A stretch of DNA of 64,000 nucleotides from Kingdonia uniflora (GCA_014058105.1 JACGCM010002659.1:1054001-1118000), one strand, 5' to 3'. Shown: positions 10,481 to 22,479, counted from the stretch's first letter. Notes: a model not told the origin generated them from the letters alone. Numbers and translations: made by a program.

Positions 10481-11334
10481 CCCTATCAGCTTTAATAAAC
10501 ACCCGATACTCAAGCACCTTGTCATTAATAAGTTTAAACAAAGTCAGCCTTGTATCTCCTTGTAAATGCCCACCAGTGAGCACTCTATTCGGACCCTCCT
10601 CGTAAATGCAAGGTGAATTACTATCCTTTGGCATACAATGCATGCAAAGATCAAACCCAATAATTTTAATCAATCAACAAACCCACACCAGAACTACAAT
10701 GAATTGAGTTTATTTTTGGATCAATCAAGTGTAATTTAGGGTTCGGGAGGACAATAATTTGACTGGTGCTCAAATCTCTCTATAACAACAACCCACAAAG
10801 TAATTTTGATTTGGGGATGGTGATTTGCAGTAAGGGTTATCAATTTGGAGCAAAATCGAAGAAGTTAGGGTTTTAATTTGTAATTTCATGAGTAATTTAG
10901 GGTTCAGGAGGACAAGAATTTGAAACCCCAAATTCAAGCAGTCATAAGAGTTGAGAAGAAGTCTTGAGAAAAAGATAGAGAAGTTCTCAAACCTTTGATA
11001 TTTTGGAAACTGTAAGAATACCCTTCAAGAGTTAGTTTTAAGAGGATATTTTATAGGGAAAATAACGGGAATGCAATACTATCTTCTAACAATTAAAATA
11101 TGACAAATTTATAAAGCTATTTTAGACTATAAATTTGTATTTGACAAGGGGTAAGTTAGGCATGTAAAAAAATACTCTTTTTGATTTATTTTGGTCAAAA
11201 ATATCCAATGGCCAACATTAAATCCTCATATTGAGGTTATAAATATATGCTTTGATGACTCCTAAACTTGTGGGGGAGGGGGGGGGGGGGGGGGGAATTT
11301 GATAAACGGTCGAGATGCATTCTCATTCTAAGGC
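10481..11334. other. Intergenic with poly-G tract
   Basis: No gene recognised. At 11272-11295 there is a run of 23 G residues broken by one A, just before the truncated 5' LTR. Confidence 0.6.
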
Positions 11335-11588
11335 TTTTCCTTTAGTAGTATAGATATTGTAGAACAAGTAAATTCTATACACCCGAGTTGGAACTAAAGC
11401 CTTGTAATCTTGTTGATAAGCTAATGAAAGCTAGTTGTAATTGAATATTTATACTGTTGTATATTTCCTTGTTATTATTTCATATTGCGATAAAAGAAAG
11501 TTGAAAGTAGACGAATAAATAGGCTTACCAGAAGTACGTGCCTCGAGTAAGCACGTACCAAGCTTGTAATCTCGACTGGTCCATAACA
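11335..11588 (+). repeat. 5' LTR of the chromovirus, truncated at its left end
   Basis: It matches 16430-16692 and 37350-37597, including GAGTTGGAACTAAAGCCTTG and CACGTACCAAGCTTGTAATC, and ends in CATAACA. The first ~150 bp, present in the 3' LTR, are missing and replaced by unrelated sequence with the poly-G tract. Confidence 0.85.
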
Positions 11589-11602
11589 GTTAGTATCAGA
11601 GC
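11589..11602 (+). promoter_or_regulatory. Primer binding site
   Basis: GTTAGTATCAGAGC directly after the LTR is a near match to TGGTATCAGAGC, complementary to the 3' end of initiator tRNA-Met. The homologous site at 37598 reads GTTGGCATCAGAGC. Confidence 0.8.
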
Positions 11603-11619
11603 TACGTTCTAGTAGGCGA

Positions 11620-12760
11620 GTGATCTTGTTAGCTATAGCGGAGGGTCCCAATGCTAATGACCCTGCCCCACAAATAGAAGGACAACCCAATAATCCCAGG
11701 GCGAACACCCAAATGCGGTTGGACCAACTAGAGTCTCAGATGCAAACTTTAGGTGGGATTATTGTTCAAGTAATGACTTTGAAGGAACGATTGGACGGGT
11801 TCTCAGATGATCAAGCCCATATGGGTGAACGTATCATTACGCTAGAAGGGGTTGTCGAAGGGGAATATGGCAATACTTCTGGATCAAGTAGGTGGACTAT
11901 TTTTGAAGTTGAATCTCCTAGTTAAGGTTGTTATAACCGGTGAACCAGTACCTTTGGGCGGCGTGCATAGAATAGCCCAGGATCAAGGTCCCTGAACCCA
12001 TGGCATACGAGGGGGCGAGGGACACAAAGGATATGGAGAACTTCTTCTTTGATATGGAGACTTACTTTAATATAGTCAGACCTGAGAGTAAAGGTACGAA
12101 GGTATCGATGGCAACCATGTACCTCGCAGGTGATGCTAAACTATGGTGGCACACCAAGTATGCCGAGATCCAGAGCGGTCACGGTACTATTACCACATGG
12201 GATGACTTGAAGAATGAGTTGAAGACTCAGTTCCTGCCCGAGAATGTTGAGTTCATTGCTCAAAAAAGTTTAAGGCAACTGAAGTAGACATGCAATATCC
12301 GTAATTATGTCAAGCAGTTCTCAGCCCTAATGTTGGATATCCTCGACATGTCTAAAAAAGACAAATTATAATGTTTCTTGGAAGGTTTAAAACCATGGTT
12401 CCAGACTGAACTGGAAAGGCAAAGGGTTCAAGATTTGGCATCCACAATGGCATCTGCTTAGCAAATCAACAATTACACTCCTATGCAGGGTGAGCGTCGA
12501 CCGACTCAGTTCCAATCTATATCCCAGTTACAGCAGAGAAATGGATCCTCCTATAGTCACAATCAAGGCAAGAATGGGGGATACTAAGCTAGAAGTGGGG
12601 GAGACCAATGTCAAAGCCAAGGTCATGGCCAATTCAAAAGTGGTGGAGCAAGTACGAGTAGCACCTCAAGTTCCAATCCCGGGAGGGATTGCCAAAGGCC
12701 ACGCTTCAATGGTGGCGCCTCATTCTCGTCTAGGTTTTAAGGATGTACAATGAACTTGAA
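11620..12760 (+). pseudogene. gag: Chromovirus gag
   Basis: 11620-11925 encodes an N-terminal segment with a helical LDQLESQMQTLGGIIVQV. 12000-12287 encodes the Retrotrans_gag core (YLAGDAKLWWHTKYAE, TWDDLKNELKTQFLPEN). Reading frames are broken at about 11925, 12285, 12369 and 12460. A clean CCHC knuckle is not visible, although a CQRPRFNGGA remnant lies near 12690. Confidence 0.8.
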
Positions 12761-12949
12761 GACTTTTCTTTGTGGAGGGAATTAAAAACTTTATCAATGT
12801 CTTTAGAAGACGACATTGAATGTCATGCTGGTATTGCAAGGCGAGTGAGCTAATGACACCGTATAAGAAGATGCTAGCAGTAAAACTCATATGGGTTATC
12901 TTCATTTGCCCAATACAATGACCACTCATATGGCAGAGACTACACCTAA

Positions 12950-13260
12950 GAAGGGACTCATGTACATAGACCTCAGTATTTATAGGTGAAGAACTTCGGC
13001 GATGGTTGATACAGGTGTCACCCATAACTTTATAGACATTCAGGAAGCGAATCGTTTGGGATTATGTTTGGTAAAGGATTCTAGTAAGATGAAAGCCGTA
13101 AATTTAGCCACAATACCGATACATGGCATTGCCAAGTTTGTTCCAGTTTAGATGGGACAGTGGAGTGGGAAAGTTAATCTTCTCGCGGTTAACGTTGGAT
13201 GATTTCAAGATTATTTTGGGGATGGACTTTCTTTGCTATCACAAAGCAGTGCCAATGTCG
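12950..13260 (+). pseudogene. Chromovirus aspartic protease
   Basis: At about 13000-13030 the plus strand reads AMVDTGVTHNFID, with the DTG active-site triad of retropepsins followed by the T-H-N-F typical of plant gypsy proteases. Stops and a frame change follow before the RT frame. Confidence 0.75.
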
Positions 13261-13379
13261 GTCGCTAATTCCTTGGGGATTTTGGTAAAGAAGGGACTGA
13301 AGAGAGGTGAGTTGACCTACCTTGCTACCTTAAGGATGGAGCCAGATGATCAGGATCGCATTGTCATGCCGAATGAAGT

Positions 13380-14150
13380 CTCACAGGTACTTACTGAGTT
13401 CCAGGATGTGATGCCGAAGGAACTGCCAAAGGTGTTACCTCTTCGAAAGCCTATCAATCATCAGATTGAGTTAGTACCTGGAGCCAAGCCTCCTGCCAAA
13501 AGACCGTATAAGATGAGTCTGCCAGAGCTAGCTGAGCTTCGCAAGCAATTTGACAGATTGTTAGAATCGGGCTTTATTTGTTCTTCAAAGGCATCATATG
13601 GTGACCCAGTCTTATTTAATAAGAAACATGATGGAAGTTTGAGATTATGTGTCGACTATCGATCCCTGAACAAGGTTACGGCGAAAAACAAGTATCCAAT
13701 ATCGTTTATTGCCGGCATGTTTAACCAGCTTGTATCTGCGAAGTATTTCTTTAAACTTGATTTGAGATCGGGTTACTATCAAGTTAGGATTGTTGATGGT
13801 GACGAACTGAAAACGACATGTTTTACTCGATATGGGGCATATGAATTTCTTATCATGCCATTTTGAGTTACCAACGCTCCTGCAACATTTTGTACTCTTT
13901 TGAATGAGCTCTTCCAAAAATATATTGACAAATTTGTGGTGGTGTACCTGGATGATATTGTTATCTACAGCCGGACTATGGAAGCGCACCTTGAACATCT
14001 TCGTCTGGTATTCCAAGTCCTATGACAGAATCAGTTTTATGTCAAGTTGGAGAAATGCCCGTTTGCCCAGGAAGAAGTTATGTTTCTTGGACATATTATT
14101 GGTGGAGGAGAATGGATATGGAAAAGGTACACACTATTGAGGAGTGGAAA
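13380..14150 (+). pseudogene. Chromovirus reverse transcriptase
   Basis: Recognisable blocks: [35 protein letters not shown] and [11 protein letters not shown], then a TGA where Gly is expected (13864-13866), then VVVYLDDIVIYS with the YLDD catalytic motif. The first half is open in 13123-13866; a TGA at about 14024 and a frameshift near 14110 break the rest. Confidence 0.9.
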
Positions 14151-14700
14151 GCTCCTATGGAGGTTACAGAAGTTCACTCTTTTCTTGGCCTCGTGAACTA
14201 CTACCGTAGGTTCATCAAAGGGAATTTGAAGCGCGCGACACCTCTTGCAGATCTTCTCAAGAAGGACTTATCTTGGTCATGGCCCAAGAAATGGCAGACA
14301 ACATTTGACGATCTGAAGCATGCAGTAATTAACGACCCAGTCTTAGTCTTGCCAGATATTACCAAGCCGTTTAAAGTACATACTAATGCGTTTGATTATA
14401 TTGTCGGTGAAGTGTTGTTACAATATGGGCATTCGATTGCATATGAAAGCATGAAGCTGAATAATACAGAAAGGCAGTATTTAACATAAAAGAGGGAACT
14501 TCTAGCAGTTGTGCATTGTCTGCAAGTATGGCGACATTATTTATTGGGATTAAAAGTTATGATGAAGACTGATAACAGTGCGGCAAGCCATATCCTTACA
14601 TAGAAGAAGCTAATATCAAAGCAGGCTCGCTGGCAAGAGTTTCTAGCAGAGTTTGATTTAGATCTCGAGCACAACCGGGGAGGATGAACAATGTACCTGA
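14150..14700 (+). pseudogene. Chromovirus RT thumb/connection and RNase H
   Basis: FLGLVNYYRRFIKGN and the RNase H start KPFKVHTNAFDYIVGEVLLQ are clear (the usual first Asp is replaced by Asn), followed by RQYLT, a stop, then KRELLAVVHCLQVWRHYLLG. Several later stops interrupt it. Confidence 0.85.
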
Positions 14701-14875
14701 TACATTGAGCCATAAAGCTGAACTAGCGGCCATCTCTATAGCAGCCGAGTGCTTTCAATCTTACATTACCAACACTTTTCAAGATAGGATCCGTAAAGGG
14801 TTGGCAGTGGATCCTCATACCAGGTCGTCATTAACTTGGTAAAACAGGGGAAAACTAAACAGTTCTAGGTAGAAG

Positions 14876-15073
14876 ATGGTCTTCTATCCTCATTTTACAG
14901 GACTAAGATGGGAGATGATTAAGGAGTGTTATGACACTATTTGGGAAGGTCATCCAGGTTGGCGAAAAACATTATCATTATTGCATAGAGGTTACTATTG
15001 GCCAAAGGATCACGGCGAAGTGATGGATTATACGCAGACTTGTCACATTTGCCAGCAGGACAAAGTTGAATGA
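14876..15073 (+). pseudogene. Chromovirus integrase HHCC zinc domain
   Basis: The ORF shows GHPGWRKTLSLLHRGYYWP and the pair CHICQQDK; the first His of the H-x-H pattern is altered. It ends in TGA before the integrase core. Confidence 0.85.
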
Positions 15074-15106
15074 GACTTACCACTTGGACAACTTAAACCA
15101 GTTCCA

Positions 15107-15700
15107 GTGCTGACAAGACCTTTGAAAAACGTATCTCTGGACTTTATCTCAGGGTTACCTAAAACTGAAGGATATGGTTCCATACTCATGATCATCGACA
15201 AATTCTCTAAGTATGCAACGCTCATTCCAGCTCCAATTATTTGCCCCATAGATGAAACATCGCATCTCTTTGTGAAACACATTGTCAAGTATTGGGGAAT
15301 GTCACAGGACATCGTCAGCGATTGAAATCTAAGATTCACTAGGAAGTTTTGGAAGGAAGTATTCAGATACTGGGATCCACTCTCAACTTTTGAACTAGTA
15401 ACCACCCGCAATCAGATGGTCAGACCGAACGCATTAACGCAATGTTGGATGAATATCTTCAATACTTTGTTAGTGTGAGCAAGAAGAACTGGGCCAAACT
15501 CTCGTATGTAGCGCAATTTTTCTTTAATCTGCAGAAGAGTTTATCAACCAACAAGAGTTCACCTGCGATACTATTGCGGCAACAACCCCTCACACCGCAC
15601 ACTGTGATCTCCAGTTACAAAAGAAAAGCTATGAGTGCCTACCAGTTTACAAAAGAATGACAAAGAAATACTGATATTGTTTGTGCCTTCTTGGAGAAAG
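15107..15700 (+). pseudogene. Chromovirus integrase core
   Basis: NVSLDFISGLPKTEGYGSIL supplies the first catalytic Asp; the DIVSD motif is followed by a stop at 15323; the plus strand then reads SNHPQSDGQTERINAMLDEY with the catalytic Glu. The frame breaks again near 15659. Confidence 0.9.
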
Positions 15701-15879
15701 CGTTCGCCAAAATGAAGAAATGGGCAAATCATAAGAGGTGACCAGATCCTTTTCAAGTCGGAAACCTTATTCTAATCAAGACCTCCCACCTCCAGCACAT
15801 AAGCGATAGAGCTCACAAAGGCTTGGTACCCAGTTATGTAAGTCTGATCCCGATCATTGAAAAAGTTGAAAAGGTTTCT

Positions 15880-16200
15880 TATAAGCTTTAACTGCCACCC
15901 CATCTTCGTTTCACCCATCCAATGTTCTATGCCAGTGTCCTCAAGCCTTACCAGGAAGATAAAGAAGATCCAAGCCAATGTACCGTCAGACCTCAGATCC
16001 CTCACAAGCCAGTCACCACAGACCAAGTTCCAGGTAGTGTTCTTGCCCACAGAGTGACCTATATTGATTCTGACACCAAGGAAGAAGTCTACTAGTACAT
16101 AGTGAAGTGGAAGGACCTGCCATAAGTAGAAGCCTGCTGGGAGCACCAAGATTCTCATCCCCTGTTGATCCGACTTAGGAAAATTAAAGCCAAATAGGAG
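15880..16200 (+). pseudogene. Integrase C-terminus with chromodomain
   Basis: FTHPMFYASVLKPYQED is followed by VTYIDSDTKEEVY, a stop, then YIVKWKDLP, a stop, then EACWE. The V-K-W-K-x-L-P and the Trp of x-x-x-W-E are hallmark chromodomain residues, used by chromoviruses to target chromatin. Confidence 0.85.
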
Positions 16201-16270
16201 ATCGGAAAGAGAAGATGAAGATGAAGAAGATGATGAAGAAGAAGAAGTCGGCGACGACGTCTCTAAGCTT

Positions 16271-16282
16271 ACAAGGGGAGAG
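16271..16282 (+). promoter_or_regulatory. Polypurine tract
   Basis: ACAAGGGGAGAG lies immediately before the TGTAATGCC start of the 3' LTR. Confidence 0.8.
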
Positions 16283-16692
16283 TGTAATGCCTCAGTGTAT
16301 TAACCTAATATTTTGTAAATAGAATCTCTAGGATGTAATAAAGCATTGTAATAAGTTTTCTTAATTTCCATAGAGCTTAGGTTAGCCTTTAGGGGGAGTA
16401 CGCTTCGTCTCCAATTTTGATGTTTCCTTTTGGTTGTAAGTTATTTACTTAGTAGCTTTATTGTAGAGAAAATAAATCCTATATACCCGAGTTGGAACTA
16501 AAGCCTTGTAATCTTGTTGATAAGCGAATGAAAGCTAGTTGTAATTGAATCTTTGTACTGTTGTATATTACCTTATTATTATTTGATATTGTGATAAAAA
16601 AAGTTGAAAGTATACGAATAAATAGGCTTACTTGAGGCACGTGCCTCAAGTGCTGCACGTACCAAGCTTATAATCTCAGTTGGTCCGTGAGA
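16283..16692 (+). repeat. 3' LTR of the chromovirus
   Basis: It starts TGTAATGCC after the polypurine tract and ends GTCCGTGAGA, one base off the expected CA end. It is homologous to 11335-11588 and to the LTR at 36881-37597. About 410 bp. Confidence 0.85.
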
Positions 16693-16819
16693 CCTGGGGA
16701 TCCTCAAGCCTCAAGGCTTTTTAGCATCTTCAGAAGTGGACAAGAGCATCCAAGATCACTTTTTTTTTCTTTCCCAAAATAGGTTTTGGCAAGCCCACCA
16801 ACATTGGACCAACCAACTA

Positions 16820-16990
16820 CCTTGTGCTCTAGTGGTAAGATAGAGTAGCACCTACCAGGAGGTCAAGGTGGGTTCGATTCTCACCACAAGATTTGAATTG
16901 ATATAAGCCTCATTGGTATTGTGCTAACCTGCCCTAGTTTTTGTGATTCGTGGGCCACTATACTAACCTTAGAGGATCTAGTCGAGAATT
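16820..16990 (+). mobile_element. tRNA-derived SINE-like sequence
   Basis: An A-box-like TGCTCTAGTGG (about 16825-16835) and a B-box GGTTCGATTCT (16871-16881) lie at pol III spacing within a tRNA-like head, followed by a unique body. No cloverleaf with intact acceptor stem could be folded by eye, so it is not called a tRNA gene. Confidence 0.45.
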
Positions 16991-17483
16991 AACAGTCTGA
17001 CCAAATAGCCCATAAATCGACCAACCAACATAGGGGCAAAAGGTTTTTTTCACTTCCATTTTATAATATAAAAGGGCAAAAATTTTGCTCCTCAGTTGCA
17101 TAATAAGAGTGATGGCGAACAGATTGTTACCGCACCTTAAATTATGAGGATCAAAATGTGTGTTCAATAACTCTGTGTGGTGTAGCAGTTATCATACTAG
17201 ACACTAACAACATAACTCGAATTATGTTGTTATACAATCATCACCTAACAAAAATCAGTGGCTTGAGTAATAAATGGATGCACTACAACTAATAATATGA
17301 GACGAAGAATGAGGGTTGTTTGCTATTAACGACGTATTAGGACTAATTAATATTATTTTAGCACATCTCAACTATGAGATTGATCATTGACATGAAGAAA
17401 GGAAACACTTTTATTTTACTCTTTTAGAGCACAAAGCCTTTCATTTGGACTTTAGTAATACTAACTTATAAGATAAATATGTT
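16991..17483. other. Intergenic, nothing recognised
   Basis: AT-rich with no convincing ORF or repeat ends. Confidence 0.4.
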
Positions 17484-17909
17484 GGCTTAGTTTGGTTCGC
17501 TATAAGTACGATACAATGCAAATCTGATGCATTTGCAATGATTTGCATTGCATTATAAGTAGGGGTAATTTTTTCAATAACAACAGGAATGCAATGCACT
17601 GCAAGCTAATTGTAGGTTGATGTTTATGTTTGGTTAGGTGCATTACTATGAAAATGCAAATGATAACTACATCTTTTTTATCCCTTAAAATGTTCTTATT
17701 TTCCTCCTATTTTCTCTCCCAAGTAGAAAGCCAAAATGCAAACTCAGTTGTAAAGATTTTTCAGTGCAACCAAATACAAGCAAAAAAGAGAAGATTTTGC
17801 ATGGAAATACAAGTTGTTTGCTTTAAAAAAGTGAACCAAACACATGGAAGTGGTTAGAAATGCAAATTGCTTGCATTTGCATCATGTTTGCATTGAACCA
17901 AACTGAGCT
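17484..17909. mobile_element. MITE with GGCTYAGTTTGGTTC inverted repeats
   Basis: The left end GGCTTAGTTTGGTTCG is matched by the right end GAACCAAACTGAGCT. The interior is rich in TGCAAATGCAA-type motifs. It shares ends with the larger elements at 17944 and 18284. No coding capacity, and no target duplication I trust, so the superfamily is left open. Confidence 0.65.
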
Positions 17910-18283
17910 GTAAAAGACTATTTGGATTCGCCTCGATTACTATGGCTTAGTTTGGTTTGAGGTAAACTGGATATAATAGCAATAGCTTGCATTTTAAACC
18001 GATTGTTGGTGTTTGGCTCAACTTAAATTCAAGACGAATCTAGTGTTAACCATTTGTAGGTGTTTGGTTCACTGCAAATGCAAGTCAACTGCAATCTTGA
18101 CCACTGACATGTGTTTGGTTCATTTTCGTAAAGCAATTACAAACAAATTGTAAGTGTTTGTTTAAATGTTAATTCTCCAAGGCAAAAATAAGGAAATTGC
18201 ATTTGGTGTAAAAAAGACTTTTTTTTGCACCCAAAAATCTCAGCAACATATTGTAACTTTCAAACTCTTCTCTTCTCCATGCA

Positions 18284-18974
18284 GGCTCAGTTTGGTTCGA
18301 GGTAAATTGGATGCAATTACAACAGCTTTCATTTTCAACCATTGTAGTGTTTTGTTCAACTTAAATTTAAAGGGAATCAGTTGTAGGTGTTTGGTTCATT
18401 GCATATGCAAGTCAACTGCAATCTTGACCACTTACATGTGTTTGTTTCATTTTCGTAAATCAACTACAAACAGTTTGCAAGTATTTGTTTCAATGTTAAT
18501 TATCCCATGCAAAAGCAAGGAATATGCATTTGTTGTAAAAATGATTCATTTTCTTTGTATTCTGTTGCAGCCAAAAATCTCTGCAACAAATTGCAACTCT
18601 CCAACTTTTCCCTTCCCCATGAAATAAAAAATCAATAATTACTCATGGATAAAAAAATAAAAGAATTATGGCTTATCACTTGGAATTTTTTACTCCTTCT
18701 CAAGCACTTCTACTAATCCATATGATAAATATTTTTTATTTTCTTCCAAATTATCATAACTCTATACAACAACAAAATACCCAAAGTCCATGTACATTTC
18801 TTTATATCTCTCTCAAACCATTAATGGTGATTACCTCAATCTCCATCTACTCCACATTTACTTTCTCTATCAAAACCAATGTCAAAACAGGAATCCAAAT
18901 CGAGATTGTTTCTTGTTGTCGACAAAAAAATTGTACAATTCACATTGCTAGCCTCAAGATCATCACCATTGAAG

Positions 18975-19040
<66 letters not shown>

Positions 19041-19437
19041 GGTGTTCCCCGATTGATTGTGTTATATGATTCATATATGTGATTGATTTTTTATATGATT
19101 TATGTATGTGATAGTTAGTCACATATTAATAAAAATGCGTCTAACCAAACATGAACATTTATTTCCACTCCACTAACATTACTTTAAACCAAACACATGT
19201 TAATAAGTTGTATTGTATTACTTACAACACATTGTAAATACAATTCATTTGTGTTGCATTACAACCAATGTTTTGCAATGCAAATCATGTGCAAATGCAA
19301 AGGAATTCAATTGCAGGTAAATGGTTGAAATGCACTTCCAAAGTGTTACTTTTTCCGCTTATGATTTGCATTTTAACACATTTGCCAATGCATTGAAGTT
19401 ACATTTGCAATGGATTTGTATCGAACCAAACTGAGTC
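18284..19437. mobile_element. Inner TIR element of the same family, inserted in the outer one
   Basis: It begins GGCTCAGTTTGGTTCGAGG and ends TCGAACCAAACTGAGTC, 1154 bp. Its first ~340 bp repeat 17944-18283 and its last ~800 bp correspond to 19438-19464 joined to 28690-29415. It contains the (TC)n expansion and no credible gene. Confidence 0.7.
18976..19038 (+). repeat. (TC)n microsatellite, ~31 units
   Basis: An uninterrupted TC/CT run inside the inner TIR element. The equivalent place in the outer copy (about 29009-29027) has a short C-rich run and only two CT units, so the expansion is specific to this copy. Confidence 0.95.
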
Positions 19438-19464
19438 GTAAAAAAATATGAATAATTACTCATG

Positions 19465-19701
19465 TGTTAGGAATTGGATCCGGCCCAAGGTGGGAACCTA
19501 ACTGTATTTGGGTGTCGTACTGGACTACTAACAAGTCCATATTTCATTAGTGTTTATGGAGAGAGTTTGAGTAATAGTATATAACCTCTTTGAGGGTTAA
19601 GTCTATGTGACCTACACAGAGAAATCATCAATCAATAATATCTCTACTCTCCTCTCATGTTGATGTTATGATTATCTAGTAGAATAGAGTACTATCCAAC
19701 A
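19465..19701 (+). repeat. 5' LTR of the copia element
   Basis: 237 bp, TGTTAGG...CCAACA, closely similar to the 3' LTR. It is followed by TGTTATCAGCAC, a PBS-like sequence. Confidence 0.9.
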
Positions 19702-20267
19702 TGTTATCAGCACTGCGAAAAGCTAGTGGACCAGAAGGGATAAAAAATGGCTCTCCAACAAGCATATTTTAGAATTTTTTAACGTTGCGAAGAGGTAAAT
19801 TTATCAAAATTTATTTTTGATATATTAATTACTTGATTTATAATATAGGATATGTAGATCTGTATTTAAGAATTATATTTTTTTCCCCAAAATTATTAGA
19901 GTTATTTGAGTGTTTTTTACCCTTTATCTAAAATAGAGATCGTTGTGGTTATCAGATTGTCGCACTCTTAATTTTACTGGATAACCTACTCCACAACGAT
20001 CATATCCATATATTATAAGTCTCTAGAAGATATCCGTGCTACCGGAAAAATGGCGTGGAAATTGGGTAGTTCACGGCCAAAAATCATCTTTTTTAAACGG
20101 CGCATTTGGTCATGTTGACGTCAGCTAGGTTTTTTTTTAATTATTAAATCATGATGACGTCATCAGATCCAGATTTATTTCTAAGAAATTGGACTTGGAT
20201 TAGATCTGATTTGATTGCTGACGTAGCAGGGATTGGGCCCACAGTGATACGTAAAAGACACATGGCA

Positions 20268-21360
20268 TAAAACTTGCAAATTTACCCACGACCCGCTAAC
20301 CCGACCTGACCCAACCCAGCTTTTGGCGGTTTGGGTTTGGCCTAATTTATGACCCGTTTAAATTTAATTTGGGCCAATTATAATTTATAATTTTTATGTT
20401 TGAGAATAAACGAGGTACCAAACAAAGCCTTACTGTAACTTTACATGGACTTTATGCTTGAGAATAATCTTGATGTTGCCAAAAGTTAACACCTTTCAGC
20501 TTGAAGCATCTATGTAAGTAACTCAATACATGAGCATGTCAAGGGCATTTGGGACCACGCATACTCAATAAATGGTCATGCATTGCCTTCTTTAAAATGG
20601 AGATAAGACGTGCATAAGACTTGCACATCTATCTTCTATAGAATTAAAATTAACATATTATGTGCCTATCACTTCTCTTTAAGAGAGACAGGCCTAAGAA
20701 TCATGCATTGAAAGCCTCTTTCTTGGTAGAAAAAGGGAACAACCAAAAAATATCGAAAAGCTAGAGCTAGAACCTTCGGGCATGTCACTAAGGTTGCTGG
20801 ACATACCTAATTTAAGGTTGATTGAAGTATTGCTGAAACAAATTTATCATACATGGAGCTCGTTTAAGGAGCATTAAGCCTTAATTAAGCATTGCTAAAG
20901 ATAGTCTGATAATCGCAATATTTTTTCTTCCTCTTCTGAACACACACAAATGATTAGCTAGATAACGCTAAATCATTGCCACAAATTCTCTATTAACTCA
21001 TATATCAATACACACTTAATGAACGTGGATATTTCGTAATAATTTTGACGAACTGCTTGGGATTTTTTTTAGAAATTTTGATAATATTTAAACCCATAAC
21101 CCGACCCGACTCGACTCAAACCCGAATTAATATTTAAATATGTCAAACGGGTTGGGTTGGGTTGACCTGTTTAAATTAGGGTCGGGTTTGGGTTTGTATT
21201 TTCGACCCGTTTAACTAAACGGGTCGAGATTGCTTTAACCTTCAAAAAAAAAAAAAACTTTCAAAAATTAAACGGGTCGGTTTTGGGTTTGGGTTTGCAT
21301 TTCTTACCCATGAACACGTTATGACCCTACCCGTGTAACCCAACCCGTTTGCCACCTCTA
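20268..21360 (-). mobile_element. hAT-like non-autonomous element 1
   Basis: The right end, read in reverse, is TAGAGGTGGCAAACGGG, the typical plant hAT-type terminus; the left end is the diverged TAAAACTTGCAAA. Flanking 8-mers ACATGGCA (20260-20267) and ACGTGTCA (21361-21368) agree at 6 of 8 bases. The ends are rich in GACCCG/CGGGTC motifs. It is the reverse complement of the element at 22480-23596 over most of its length. No transposase. Confidence 0.75.
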
Positions 21361-21371
21361 ACGTGTCATGT

Positions 21372-21580
21372 GGGACCCATACATACTGACATGGCATAAT
21401 ACATGGCAATGGGACCTACATATGCTGCCATGGTATGACACATGACAGTAGGACGCACACGTGTTGATGTGGTATAATACGTGGTAGTGGGACCCACACG
21501 TACTGACGTGGTATGACCATGGCAATGGGACCCATACGTACTGAGCTATCAGGGACATGTGGCAGTAGAGACCACACATG
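21372..21580 (+). repeat. 39-bp minisatellite, ~5 copies, in the copia leader
   Basis: Units begin GGGACCCATACATACTGACA and continue with a GGTATGACACATGGCAGT-type half. Copies start near 21372, 21411, 21450, 21489 and 21527. They are imperfect and begin right beside the hAT target-site duplication. Confidence 0.85.
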
Positions 21581-22299
21581 TACTATAACAGTGACACGTG
21601 TCACTATAGGGTGATGATGTGTAGCAGCACTATGCAGTAACATGTGGCATCACCATACAGTGATATGTGACACCAATTTGATTGAGTCAAACCGGTCCAA
21701 ACTGGTCAACCAGGTTCAAGCCTTGATCTAGATCAAGCCAGATCGGTCCAGACACTAAATTGGGTTAAATTTAGTCTCTTTTTTTTGAAAAATTCCTATT
21801 GACTGGACCTATCCCTGGGGAAACTTGTATAAGAATCCATAGTACCCTAAAATGTTAGTTCAAAGACAAGAGTAATCTACCTATCTTATAAACTCAGCAG
21901 ACTTCAGAGTGAGACCACTTGTCAGCTAAACATCTAATACCCCTCATATTCGCAGTAAATAAGGTCATTTGGTTACAATATATAGAACTTATAGAATCTT
22001 AGGGATTATAACACCCTAGTTGTCAAAATAAGAAACATACACATCTAGTGATTTTAAATAACAATCTTGGCTAAGATTCATTTAAAATGCACATCTAAGA
22101 TTAAGATAATCATTTTACGGGGTAAAGTTAGGATTTAATTATTATAAAATAATTTTATGAGTATTAGAATATGAACAAGGTTTAACTATAACATGATTAT
22201 GAATCATTTATTTTATATTATTCTAAGTATTGATCCGTTAATAATGCATTTAAAATGTTTATCTAGAATTACTACTAATTACGATCTATATTTTGCATA

Positions 22300-22479
22300 C
22301 CAGATATCTGTGAAACTCAAGAATGTTGAATCCCCTTCATTGCTGCTTATTGGAGCCAATTACCTAACTTGGTGCATTGATGCTGACTTGTTATTGAGAT
22401 CTCTAGGTCTACAGAAGACCATCATCATTGGCAACACTGAAGATCCCGTAGACAAAACAAAGGTTTTGTTTATCCTCAG
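22300..22479 (+). pseudogene. gag: Copia gag, N-terminal part
   Basis: The frame reads VESPSLLLIGANYLTWCIDA, DLLLRSLGL and KTKVLFIL, the W-containing start of the UBN2/Retrotran_gag_2 domain. It is cut at FIL by the hAT element at 22480. Confidence 0.8.

Larger units (their letters stand above)
11335..16692 (+). mobile_element. Degenerate Ty3/gypsy chromovirus (Galadriel-like), 5' LTR truncated
   Basis: Gag, protease, reverse transcriptase, RNase H, integrase and chromodomain are found in that order on the plus strand, between a partial 5' LTR (11335-11588) and a full 3' LTR (16283-16692). The order PR-RT-RH-IN and the C-terminal chromodomain define a chromovirus; the RT motif style suggests the Galadriel clade, tentatively. 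Every domain is broken by stops or frameshifts, so the element is dead. Confidence 0.9.

Noticed and set aside
10302..10673. Whole 123-codon minus ORF as a functional transporter
   Set aside because: Only one and a half helices match AVT3; the N-terminal half is unrelated and the ORF stops after the second helix.
16820..16895. Possible functional tRNA gene
   Set aside because: A and B boxes are present but acceptor, D and anticodon stems do not pair by eye; a SINE head explains it better.
18940..19122. ORFs coding Ser-Leu or Arg-Glu repeats
   Set aside because: Pure translation of the (TC)n microsatellite in different frames.
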